64,000 nucleotides of DNA from Paulownia fortunei (Eukaryota; Streptophyta; Magnoliopsida; Lamiales; Paulowniaceae). The DNA lies in the NCBI GenBank assembly GCA_019321725.1, contig CM033110.1, positions 21,011,278 to 21,075,277 of the forward strand, given 5' to 3'. The notes beneath the pieces are model-generated. The model was not told where the DNA came from. It saw nothing but the letters and a program-made list of their open reading frames with translations, and made no database searches. The position numbers were made by a program, and so were the translations under genes. Below, piece after piece: positions 36,963 through 49,612 of this stretch. Within the stretch, counting starts at the first letter, position 1. Every line of letters begins with the position of its first letter.

Positions 36963-39515
36963 CTTAGAGTTGTACATCCATAGCAAAATATAGTCCATTG
37001 TTATTTAATTGGACTATTTATTTATTCCGTTACAGGCTATATTTTGTGTATTTATGCAACTAGATGGATAGGAGAATACTCTATTTGGATTTTGTGAATA
37101 GAGAAGATGATACTGCCCATAGAGGGGAATAAATGTTGATTATTCTTTTAGGGTTGCTGAATAAGACTGTTAAGGGATTATTCTTTCTATCGCACAAGAC
37201 TTGGACTCGGTCAATTCGGCATGGTCATGTTTGTATATGGAACTTTTCAATAAGTTGTAGTGGCATGCTTCACTTCTTTGTCTATTGACTTGAATTTATT
37301 GTCTAAGCTGATCTATTCACCACATGTAGTTGACAAATACTCGAGTCCAAAATTGATTAGACTAACATTGAAATTAAATGATAATGAGAATTTATGATTT
37401 TCACGCATTCACTTGCACTTGAAATTAAATGATAATGAGAATTTATGATTTTCACGCATTCACTTGCACAAAAGCAAAATACTAAAGTGCACAGTAATAG
37501 TTGGACGAGGAAGCTGGCATGTCTTGTTTGGTTATTCTGATCAGATTTTGAACGGATACCTCAAGTGGGATTCATGGTTAAAGTGTTTTATTATATTAGC
37601 ATTTAACGGATCTAATTTTTGTATTGCAGATTTCGCAATTACATACATACAATATCTTCAATGCTTTGAGATTTCAAAGGCAAGTTTTGAACAACTATAG
37701 CACCATATATGACCTTGCATTTGAATGAGTAATCAAGCATAGCTCTATGAAAGGAGGAATATGAAAAAGTTTCTACTGACATAGAACCGCAGTATGAGTA
37801 AATTAGTTTAGTAAATCAATCCAGATGCCTACATATACCATGTACTATTATCTCCATATAAAGTTGGATATCCAGTTGGTGCAATTAACTCAACTGCAAT
37901 CAGTTTCATATGAAGCGCTTGCTTCTTTGATCTACAAGCGAGAGAGAGAGGAGTTGGGGGTGGTGGTTGTTGAAAACACATCTAAAACTAGTGTCACATG
38001 AAAACCGTAGGTATACATTTGGAAGTCCAATTCTTAAGTCGGCAATGGATGGCCTAATTTCCGCACACCACTTACCTGAAGGATGCTGAAATTGCAATTT
38101 GCAACAAACCGCAGTCCACTCAACCTTTATACCAACGAATAGGTGCAGGCTCAATGTACCAAGAGGATAACTTACAAAATTGAAAATCCATATAAAAAAA
38201 AATATATATATCCAATAAATGACCGGATTGGTGAAGGGATATTATTTCTTTGGAAAAACAAAATTATTCACCTTCACAACTGTGTATTTCTAAATACAAA
38301 CCCTTAAGCACCCTCTGATTAGCTACTCCTGGAAAAGTCTATCCTCAAAACCACATCTCTTCGCCACATACGACTCTAGCTCATCACATGTCTGCAAGTC
38401 GCCACATTTCTAGAAGGCTCATTAACCCATGCTAGCACCCCAAGTTCAATGTTATAAATAAGTCGTCATCCAACTGGGGACATGCCCACGAGTATACTCA
38501 ACAATTATCAGATGTTGCTATGTTACAGCAACTACTTGGTTTTCCCAGATTTCAGGAACAGGGATAGTTTATAATCACAGCAATCAGCCCGTGAAGATGC
38601 ACAATTCCAAGTATTTACATGCACAAGTCATTTCACAACCACAAGACCACATCAGCCCTGCATAAGACGAGCAATAGAAATGGTGCTCAAAGCGGTTTCT
38701 TTAAGTGCTCATAAACAGTAAAACGTACAACTTATAGCACATGGTGTCAAATAATTTCACATTCAAATAGAATCAATATTTACATAAGCAGAAAAAGATC
38801 AAGACCAAGATGTCATTAGAAATATACACGTTCTCCTGGAAGCTTATCGTTATTTACAAACATTGAAGCAGAAGCTATTATGCAAAGCACAGATAGTGGA
38901 TGTTTATAATATGAAACTATAGACTTGCCTTATAACTACCACAACTAACAGAAGATCACATCCAAAATGCTCCACAATAAATGCACTATTTAAAAGAAAA
39001 CCAACTAATAACCTCAAAGTCGAAGAATGGACATTACCCAACAAAACACATGCAACTAAGCATCCAAACTTGTCATTGTCCCACTAAATACAAGTTCAAG
39101 AGTTAACCAACATTGGAGTTAAATGTTGAGATTGGATATGAAAAGCAACTCAGACTTTCATCTCCCTTTCTCTTAATAAGTCTTATCAGCTCAAATTGCG
39201 CGACGCTGCTGAATAGTAGTTTTGTCTTTGAAATTTTTAAAAAGCCATTTTCTATCAGCATAGACTTGTTTTTCACCCTTCTGGTCAACCTAATATGACG
39301 CGAGGGTATCAGTAACCCAAACAATGAAATTGTTGGCAGATTGAGGCCAATCTGAGGTCTAATATGGAATTGCCTACTCAAATCAAACTATAACCAGCAC
39401 AACAAAATCCAAAACACCGAAAAGAAATTTTAAAAATGCGAGGAACATGAATACATAGTGACAAATATACACCTAAGAATGCAGTATGCCAGTATCACCT
39501 TCAAAATGTCTTCCA
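36963..39515. other. Convergent intergenic region
   Basis: Lies between the 3' ends of the CTLH gene (plus) and the WDR48 gene (minus). It starts with the CTLH 3' UTR and contains the 51-bp tandem duplication at 37368-37469. I see no gene. Short open frames on either strand show no family likeness. Confidence 0.55.
37368..37469. repeat. 51-bp tandem duplication
   Basis: Two adjacent, essentially identical 51-bp copies (37368-37418 and 37419-37469), each starting TTGAAATTAAATGATAATGA and ending CGCATTCACTTGCAC. It lies about 400 bp after the CTLH stop codon. The identity suggests a recent duplication. Confidence 0.92.
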
Positions 39516-42500
39516 TCACCTGCCCTGCACCACTCTGTAGTTAAGGATAAGGTCTTCAGGTTTCTTCCATATGTATGCACGGACAGTGGCTAAGCTCATG
39601 TCTGGAGGTAATACCTAGGAAACCGCAAAAAGAAGTATTATCAAAAAGCAAATAGATTCTACACTTTATTCATAGTAGAACTCAAGAGAAAACAAAGTTT
39701 GAAAATGTTTTTTGTCACACAAAATACAATAGGTGATTGAAAAGCTTTAAGAACATCATGAACTGAAAAAGAAACCATCAAAAGGAAAAGTGAAATAAGA
39801 ACTGTAAACCGTGATTATATCCAAAAAAATCTCTTTATTTCAGGAGCCATAATTTTATTAATTAATAAGAGATTTGTCATGGACAGGGAACACTAACAGT
39901 TCTGAAGCTTCTTTGAACTCGACACTTGTCCAATACTCAATGGCAATAAGATAAAGATTTATTTTTAACTAATGAGAGAGAATTGTAGCTGAAGTTCTAA
40001 AATTCAGCCTTCCAATCATGAAGTCCATTTAGGCATTCAAAAGAACATCACAGAAGTGTGGTTGGCTACAACAGCTTTCCAATTTTAAAACAATTCACAA
40101 AAACATATATGTTTCTTTTGTTTTTGGGAATGTTTCCTCCCATCCGGGATGGAAAAGATTTATAAAAAGGATCAATTTCTCGGGATTTTTATGAGTGGCT
40201 CTGTCGCAGAGCAAACTTGCCTGGTTATTGCACATGATCTCTATAGAAGGCTTGAGTTTTTGCCAAGGTTTCAGTCCTGAACGAAGAGACCCATCTCCAA
40301 CAACTGGATTTGGAATCTGAGCTCCAGGCAACCCTGGAGCAAAAGTTCCATCCGCATTCATGCTATCCGTTGGCTTATCTAGAACCATCTTTTCTATGAC
40401 ATAGTTGACAACCTATAAAAACAAATTAGAGCACCTTAGACTCATGAGTTGTCTGCTGCAATTTTTCAGTTGAGATATTGTTCATTTGAAAAACTATGCA
40501 GAAGGATATCATATCAAGAACTGCTGGTGGGACCTATTAACCATCTTTCTTTTGCAGTTGTTTGTGCATTGAGGAAGTTCCTCCAACTTAGACCAACTCT
40601 TTTAATTGATCAGGAAAGCATTTATAATAGATATTTTCGTAGAGCCCAGATGATTCATTAACATTTAAAATGTTAATTTTCTCCTTCAGGCACCACTTGG
40701 CTAGCATTATAATAGACATGGGATTTACATTTTCATGTGGGGAACTTAAACTAGTAAGAATTTTCAGTGGACATGGTGTCAGAATCCTAAAAAGGATGGT
40801 AATCTCAAAACTACTGTTTATCCAGAAAAAGAGTATTGAAATTATTGGACGTAGAATAAAGAGTCTATAAATGGAAATTTTGAAACTGTTTAGAATCAAG
40901 TTGGTTAGAACATGAGTTCAATTTCCGACAATAATTGCTAGGTACAACATCAGATGCAAACTACCACTAACATTAAACACTTGCAGTCACTGATTCCAGT
41001 TGCTAGCACCCTAGATATTTTTAATTACCAGTAATGAGATACTCGACCAAACCAGTATGCATGGCCTAAAACCCAATGTAAGTTTTTCTTTTTCATTTGA
41101 AAAATGAAAATGGAACGGTGGTCAACTAACAAGCTCCAGAAGTGCTAATAGTAATTTTACACATCAGCCTTAAGCTACCCAGAGGAAATTCTCACTTTAT
41201 GTATTCTCAAAATGCGAGGAGCGCTAAGTTTTCCTTGTGTAAGGATCTGCACAGTAGAACCTTCACATGGGTGCAAATAGAAGCTACATCTGCAATAGAC
41301 AAAATTTACATGTAATTGACATACCACAAAAGTAACATCCAGAAGACGAACAAGAATATGAAATCAGTGGAGTTAACGATGCCTTGTCTCATAAATAACT
41401 AGGATCAACCAAGACAAAACCAGATACATAGAGCAAATGCACAAGTATGACAAAGTATCACATAACAAATCCAAATGAGAGAAGTAGTTTACCAATGAAT
41501 TTCAATAGAATTTGTGGAGACAAAATCAGACACATGGAGCCAGCACACAAAAATACGAGTATCAGCAGAAACACATATAAATCAAAAGAAAGTAATCGAC
41601 TTACCAAAATTAAAATAAAAAGGATCATTTATGTGAAGTTTATTGTGTTTCAGAGAAATGAATTAGATGCAATGATCAAAGTACAGAAGGTATACAAAAG
41701 TTCTTCATTTTTTCACATACTTCCAAGCATGTGTGGGCCAAAAAAATACATAACCAGTTCCTAGTAGTAAAGCTCAGGAAAGTTCAGGCAAAAACCAATC
41801 CAAACAAGAAAGGGATATTGTCTAGAAAATTACTTCGTATTTTCCCTTGGGGCAGGCGATTGTTCAACACACAATCAAGAACCCACCACGGAAAGTCTTT
41901 CTCATCTTCAGATCCATCCAGGTCAGTAATTTTCTTTCTCCAAGGGCCTCCTTGAGAGCCTTCAGTAACAATGGAAGGAGGAGCAGCTACAGAAAATTCG
42001 AATGGTGGATACACTGTAGAATCATTTTCAGAGGAACAATCCCCTTCAACCCTAGGTAAGGTTAACACCCTTGTGGGCATATCCTTTCCAGATGGAATTT
42101 CTCCATTTGAGGAAGTTTGAGATCCAAATCTCTGCCTTCTTTTAGTTAACCAATGTGCCAACAGCCCTTTGAGGGTTTCTCTCGCCAAATTAACCTACAT
42201 ATTTATATTAGGTAAAATACACTCAATATGCAAACAAATACAAATCAAAAGGATAATAGGTCAGAAAGTCTTCCATTTATAAGTCATCACAAATGAAACA
42301 AAAGCAGAAGCAAGTCCTAATTAGCAAAATCAAAACTATCCAACTAAGCAAGTACATGGCGCAACTGAACCAGATGCAATAATCACACAGAAAACAAACT
42401 ACAAAGATCATTCACAATGCCGAATAATTAAATTTATGGCATTGCCAAATATGCAGATCATACTAAAAACTATAGACTACAAGGTGAGCACGGACAATTC

Positions 42501-45166
42501 ACTAGAGAGCAGAGCTGCACAGACTGAATAGTTGAAGATGATTCTCATAGTAAATACCTTGTCATCCTCAGGCTTTCCAGCAATGCTGAGATCAACAGAG
42601 TACATCTCAGCAGAAAAGCATTGTGGGGTGTCTAAATGTACCGACAAACTCCCAAGCCTTGTATCTACAGTGAACCATGCAGGAACACTCACCTGAATAA
42701 GCATAATACATCAAAGGATGCAGAGGACAAGTTCGGAAACAGCAAACACAACATAGTGACACATACCATCTCAAACAATTCTTCTTTCTTCTTCTCGAAT
42801 GAAATCTAATGACACAAAGTAAATGAGGGTCAGAAAGCATAGAAAGCAGTCCAGCAGGGGAACTACAAAAAAAGGCCTAATAATATAGATTATACAGAAA
42901 TATGCCATATTATCAGCAGACTACCCCATCATGTCCTCCCAGAGACAAACTGCAATGCAGAAAATTATTAAGTTCAAAACACAGCACCACTAACCTCTCC
43001 ATAGTTTTCAATAACCACACCTCTAGTAATTTCCCATAACTTAACTGTACCAGCAGTGTCCTTGAAAAGGTAGAATTCAGCAATCAGTTTAAAACAATAA
43101 ACTTACAAGGACAAACAACAACTATAGGGCAATTGAAGAATATAAGTTATGGATGGGTTAGCAAATAAATCAAGTTACCTTAGTCAGGACATGTCTTCTA
43201 TTGTTTAAAATCTCATGCTGCACTATTGCTGAAGTTCCATGAATGCTAAAAGACGGTTCTCTATAAACAGGAACCTAAACCAATATTGAATAGTGAGTTT
43301 CTTACTTTGGCAAATAATCCTACTGTATAAAGAGGCCCAATGGTGGTGGTGGTTGGGTGGGTGGGTGGGGGGGGGGGGGGGGAGTGGCGGTTGGGGGCAT
43401 GAAACATCAATTCAGGGTAAACTGTAACAAATTATTTGGAACTATACTATTGCTCACACTGTTATTGCCAATTTAATTGAAGGCTCAACAGAGAATAACT
43501 ATTCCACAAATCACAACACGAAAATGAAAATATGTTAACAGGAATAAAATAAAATGAAAACATTGTGGTATGAAATCCATCATTTGCAGACTTTTTGGCA
43601 ACACTATATTTTGCTTTCTGCTCCCCAGTGCAGAACTTCCAACTCATACATACTGCAGTCTAAGAATGAAGAATGATTTTACATAAAGCAACACCTGTTT
43701 GCCTCCAGCTTTACTCAATCAATGGGCACAATTTTATAAGGGCAAAAGTATTCAACTCCAATGATTTTCTTCATGTTGGAAAACTAGAAGTTGAAAACTG
43801 TGCACTAGAGGTACAGGAAAAGGAATATTAACTCACAGGCGTGGAACCTTCAAGTGAAACCCTCGCCCTCGAAAATGACAAGTTGCCAGCTAAAAATGAA
43901 CCACCCCTTTGAAATACTTTCATGGGATTATGTGCTTCAGCTGGCCATCTATGTACAGAAGAATCTGTTGTGGCAACCCATATACCATCATCATGCAATG
44001 CCAATTGCAATATAGGATGATCTTTGTTACAGAGCAATACACTTTCTCTCGTTGCCAAGTCTGTCAGATACAACTAAAAGAGCAAACAAAAATTAGTTTC
44101 AAGAAGGTGAGCAAAAGCAGAAAAATAGAAAGGGGCAGGAATTTTGAAGCTGCACTCACAGAAAGATCCCTTCCACCACTATAAACATGACTAAACGTTG
44201 GAGTGCTCGCAAGCGCCCAGACAGAGTCTGTGTGCACAGCATAGGAGTGCACACATCGCTGTTGGCCAAGATCCCATAACCTATGAAATTTTCAGCAAAA
44301 GCAATAAATAACATCAAGAATACAATTAAACACATCAATGAAATTGCAAAATTGTCATTTTATAATATGTACGAGAAAAAGTAAAGAAAAAAGAAAATGT
44401 AGAAGTCTATGCTTTTACAAAGATACATTCACCAGTAACCATTTGAGACCCTGAACCAAAAATCTTGTAGTTTAAATAGCAGACAAGAAAATACTTAGCA
44501 AACAACAATTGCAAATGACTACAAGGAAAGCAAAGGCGCCTGGAACAAGACCTTATGAACAATTGACTTCGGATGTAGTCCAAAAAATGTGTTCAAGGTT
44601 CAAATCTGGATAACATTTGCAGTTCATACTTATTCACATTTTGTTTTTTGTTTTTTGGTTATCAAAATGTCGATATCTTAAACATCAGTACATAATTACT
44701 CTTAAAAAACAACAACTCCAAACTCTTCAGGTGCTAGTCTCAATATCACAAAAGATAGTTCTAGAAAGTACAAGAATGGAAGTTTAATCCCGATGATGTA
44801 ACATAACATAAGCTCTTAGGGAACATCTAAAAACCAAACGGGCCACAACACGGGTTTATGATACTTTGACTCATAATTGTTGCTTCCTGTGGTACTTCGT
44901 GATTGTAAACATCGTGCATACCTGATCATAGAATCAGAGGACCCAGATAAGCAATATCTGCAAATCATCAGAACCAAAACATTAAATTTTACACCATATA
45001 TACATAAAAACAAAAAGTACAATAAATGCAGGAACTGCAGCATTGGGGGACTGAATGTCCTCCATGGGTATTGGAGCAGGGGGGGGAGGCAGTGGAATGG
45101 CTCATAAAAATGCTGGCCATGGTTGCGTGAGACATGCAACAGAACGAGAAGCCATTTGGAATATAC

Positions 45167-45208
<42 letters not shown>

Positions 45209-48200
45209 ATGTCAAGGAAAAGAAAAAGGTGAAGAAATTCCAAAAATCAGAATGACTAAAATCTCAAATCTAGTTGCACTTCAACTTGCAGAAAATCCTT
45301 GGGAATCACGACTAAGATCATCCAGGCAATTCCATTTGTTTTCTCATAATACCTGACAGAATTATTGTCATATTATTTTGGAAAGCAAATAATATAATCA
45401 ACAATCTCAATGTTTTCTAGCAAAACAAGAATGCTTATGTTACAACTGATATTGGCTTAACCTAAGCATCCGCATCAACACCCTGACCAACTGCTACGAT
45501 TAACTATTATCTTTCAGAGGAGCATTAACTTTTGTCTATGCAAATATTTGCAGATAACATGAGAACTCCAATGTCAATGTAAGTTCCCTGAAAAAATAAG
45601 GTTAATGGAAATCCGCCCAACGAACCTGCCAGTAGAATCCAACAGTAGCGCCCTAATATTATCTGTGTGCCCTCTAAGCTTCATGGTTTTAGAACCAGTT
45701 CTTGGGTCCCAAACACGCACAACCTATGAAAAATTCATCATACAACATTGGAGAATTTCCATTTTTGTATTAGCTAAACAGTAATAAGGACATGCAATGG
45801 GAAAACAGTTCAAGAAACCAGCCAAACAACCAGGACTTACCTTCTCAGTTCCACCAGAAACAAGAAGTGTTCCCCGATCGTTCGTGGCTAACGCATAAAC
45901 TGACTCTTTATGGCCTTTTGCAGCAATGGGAATGTATCCTTGACTTTGAGTGGCATGCATAGATATGTTACTGCTTGAGCTGATAGGCCGAAGACTTGTA
46001 TTCGACAATGACGAACCCAAACCATTAACAGTTGTAGAGCAATCATCTTCAGCTGCATCATTTGATTTGGAGAGGGGAGCAAGTGCAGCTTCAAGATCCC
46101 ATATGAAAACCTCTCCACCAAGGCCACCAGAGGCAACGAAATTGCTCTGTAATGCATTAAAAAGTAAAAGTATCCAAACTTAAATGAGGCAAAATATATC
46201 ATGCCTCCATGTACTTGTCAACTAGGCACAATATCTATATCCAGGAAACTAATACTGTTGAAAAAGAGTCTGCAAGAAAAATTACTTTTTTCTCCACTGC
46301 AGCAAGGCAAGTGACATAGTCAGAGTGCTGACGAAATGTCCTAACACACGTTCCACCAGACAAACAATTCCACACCTAATATTATCACAAAAAAAAATAA
46401 AAGGAAGAAGAAGAAGAAGAAGAAATAAATTCATAAGCAAAGTTTGACAAATATTAAGGCATAAAGGCAAGGTGTGCAGACCTTAACAGTGGCATCTGAG
46501 GAGCAAGATACTAATGTGTTACCACCTGTAAGGACAGCATCATTGACCTGCCCAGCCAACAATTTCCAACACAAATGCCTAAGAAGTGCATATCATACAT
46601 AAAAAGAATTCCAGAGGTATGAATGTAATGGTTCTAATTTTCAAGAAAATGAAGAGTCCTAACTAGAAAAGCATTAGTGTGCTGACTGGAACCATTTCCC
46701 ACAATAGCTTCTTGTAGAACTAAACCTCCTAATCTTGGTATTATTATTCTCCCTAGGGTGTAAGTCAGGTAATACATTATACTCTTAAGTTCTATTAATT
46801 TTTAGAGTCTACAACTCAACCATCCATCACATCAGGCCACGACGAAAATAATGGAATAGTACAAAAGACCATCAGTCCTATATCTTCTTGCTTATCTGTG
46901 GTTAGTTGAAAAATTAAGTTAATCACCATCTGAAGTACCGTAGAGCAGTAATAATAATAAAGGAATTTGTAATTAAAGTGTCTTGATTGGTTCGTCGATA
47001 GGCAACATAAACCTTCAATGTAAAATTTGAAAAAAGCTATATAAATAGACTTGATTAAAGATGAGAACAGCTTATACCCAATCAACATGGGACTCAAATG
47101 TAGCACCACAGGTCGCACCGTCTTCAGCCAATGACCATCTCTTCAATGTGCTATCACGACTGCCAGTGAAGAGGTAATCACACCCATCTGGTCCCGGTGA
47201 CTTCAATACAGCCAAGCAGTTTATACCAGCACAATGCTGCAAATGATAAAACATGTTATAGAATAGACAAAATATTAATATCCATTCAACAACCCAGATG
47301 TATCATGCCTCATATTCTTTGGTAATGATATGCAGAGAGATGGTAACTGTTAACGAACACTTTTTTGCATAATAACTGCAAACTCAAGATGTGTGAGCTA
47401 TGTTTATTCCTAATAGGAACTTATGAGTCAAGGAAACAAGAGACTATAAAGTTGAGTCAGGTCTGACCACAAATTTTGTCTTGTATAATCCAAATCCCAA
47501 CCAAAAACTATAGTTGTTTGAAAATCCATAATTGGTGAGAAGAGAGCATAATCACATTTCATCTCACTTAGAAAACACAAGTGTAAACCTCTCCCCTTTG
47601 AATTAAAAACAAAAACATATTGACATATAAGCAGAAATCATTTTTTTTTTTCCTTTTTTTTGGTACACAAAGAAGCAGAGATAAGAAATGATCATCGCCA
47701 CCAAATAGACTCGTGCTCATCTCTAAGCAGATGAAAGTGAAATAGTTTTTCTGTAAATTCATATTATTACATTTTTGTACAAAACAATGAATTAGTAGTG
47801 CAGCCTATTAAAGTTTAAAGCAGCCATCGGTAACAGCAGCACGTCAGTTAAAATCCAGCTTCACAAATAGTTGAGACTATCAGTATAGGGGAAGGGGGAT
47901 GCAGACAAAAAGCCATTCAAGATAACAAATTAGTTTTTCAGATGTGCACTCTTGTTGAGAGTGCAGCAAGAACAGAAGAACTGGCACGCTTTGAGGTGCA
48001 GCACTGTATTATGGTCAAATAGCATATGAAACCAAATTCAGCAAGCCAGCTTCTCCATCTCCTTAAAGGGGAAAACAACATGTTGAATCAGAAAGACAGG
48101 TGGACTTGGAATAATTTGACACTGCTCTTTCCAGAATTCCTTCTTCATTAGAAGTGTCCACTTTTGCAATTTACATGGTTTAAGGTAACTATGAAGCCAC

Positions 48201-49612
48201 TAATCAGTAGTGACTATGTCTGTTCGATCTTGTACGCACTTAGATTTGAGTTAATGCCAACCAACTGAGTTTCCTCCTTGGAACAGTCTTCAGCGAAGGA
48301 AGTCTGCCCCCTATATCAATCAATGGATAGAGTATCAAAAGCATCAGATCAGAATTCTGAATCTCAACCCACCAGTCAACAAGTTTGGTTCTCATTTCAA
48401 AATTAATTTCTGACGATGAATTACCAGTGTTAAACCAGCCATCATCCTTGGTGAGCATATGAAACTTAAAAATGTAGAAGAAATACTAGATTGCTGCCAG
48501 TGCATCAACCAACATTAGAAGCATAAGATCCTTCCATTTCTAGGTAAGACCACAGTGCCCTTGCTTTGTGCAGCTAGGATTGTTTCTTACGCTAATTGAC
48601 TATCTTTTCACTTACTTCTCTTCCACTTTCTTAGTCTCATCTTAATTAGGACTGGTGAAAATTGCATCTTTCTTTTTGGGAACAGGTTATTCCTTCTTCT
48701 GAGCTGCAATAGTTGCTTCTTTTCTGACAGCCATTCCATTAACAGGAAAGCTCATCTAAGTTTCAGAAAACATTGTTTTATTGGTCTCCATTCTTTTTTC
48801 TCTAATTTTTCGTTCATCCAAAAATAAGTAGGAAAAATAGCCCAGCCCAAGCTCAGGAATTGAACTCCAGTACAGCAGAAAGTATCACATGTTGACTCCC
48901 TCAGAAACTTCCAGATGTCAATCCCTTCATTACCTCAACATATGCATACAAGATTCAGAAGATGCCAAGAATATGTTTGCACCTATCATACTATGCAAGT
49001 ATAGGTACGCCCTTGCCACCAAAACCAGAAGCAAGTGATAGCTTTAGCATTGCCAAAGAGATCAAAAGTATTCTGCTCCTTCTCCTCAGTGCTAGTATTA
49101 AATTGATTACTTACGTTATATAAGCACCAAAAAGAAAACTGCTGCCAGATCAATTGAAGGGAAGTTCATAATATTAGAACTGAAGGAGGAGGATGATAGC
49201 TTGAGACTCAGGCAAAGGACAACAAGAGTATATTATGATGAGAATGACATTTCAGTATCCCCAAGTTAACATTTCCCAGGATAAGTTAGGGAGATTCTGG
49301 GAGAAGAATGAAAAGTTGTCCCCGGCGGACCCCTTCACAGGTGGATAACGTGTGATATAAGGCATAATAAGGGCAATACAGCAAGGGTTTTCATTGTTGA
49401 GATTAAGATGAAGGTGCAACAAAAATGTAGCACAAGGGCATTGCAGCTAAACAACCACTTACAAATTAACAAAATGAGCATTTATGTTTGAATAAAAAAA
49501 ATTGAAGCATCACCTTTGTATCGTCTGCATCATTTAGAACATATGTCAGCCTCTTTTCCTTGCGTGTGCGAACTGAATTAGATGCATTTCCTGCACTTGC
49601 AACCCGGTGCAT
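39516..49612 (-). CDS. WDR48: WDR48/UAF1-like WD40 protein, frameshift in exon 14
   Basis: In animals WDR48 (UAF1) binds and activates the deubiquitinases USP1, USP12 and USP46; I believe the Arabidopsis homologue is LRS1. Coding exons, in transcript order: 49514-49612, 47078-47236, 46482-46547, 46286-46375, 45841-46146, 45626-45723, 44922-44957, 44160-44280, 43837-44073, 43179-43274, 42995-43060, 42767-42805, 42558-42692, 41834-42194, 41196-41289, 40221-40412, 39516-39614. Residues about 30-420 hold WD40 repeats ([55 protein letters not shown]). The DUF3337 C-terminal region follows (NKCSFYL-like TKCSFYLHP, final [14 protein letters not shown]). At 41849-41852 a run of four G (C in the gene) needs a fifth to keep frame; as written, translation fails near residue 630 and stops in exon 15. 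Intron 16 has a GC donor. Full frame would give about 764 aa. Confidence 0.9.
43343..43395. repeat. G-rich tract with G16 in WDR48 intron 9
   Basis: The plus strand reads (GGT)n, then GGGT repeats, then 16 consecutive G (43367-43382), then GGCGG. It lies between coding exons 9 and 10 of the WDR48 gene, which is on the other strand, so the transcript is C-rich here. It has clear G-quadruplex potential on the plus strand. Confidence 0.88.
45171..45206. repeat. (CT)18 microsatellite in WDR48 intron 6
   Basis: An uninterrupted 36-bp CT run between coding exons 6 and 7 of the WDR48 gene. It reads AG in the transcript. Confidence 0.95.
48240..48458 (-). pseudogene. Coding-like fragment in WDR48 intron 1, unrecognised
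   Basis: A 72-codon open frame on the same strand as WDR48, inside its 2.3-kb first coding intron. It starts [20 protein letters not shown], contains [20 protein letters not shown] and [19 protein letters not shown], and ends at a stop. Balanced composition with Trp, Cys-free amphipathic stretches and few low-complexity residues makes it look like real protein, unlike nearby frames. It has no convincing splice link to WDR48. It may be a captured or retro-copied piece of another gene; I do not recognise it. Confidence 0.35.

Noticed and set aside
41784..41833. Read-through of WDR48 exon 14 into SNFLDNIPF as the true C-terminus
   Set aside because: Exons 15-17 downstream are well conserved WDR48 sequence in correct phase relative to one another, so a frameshift at the C run is the better explanation.
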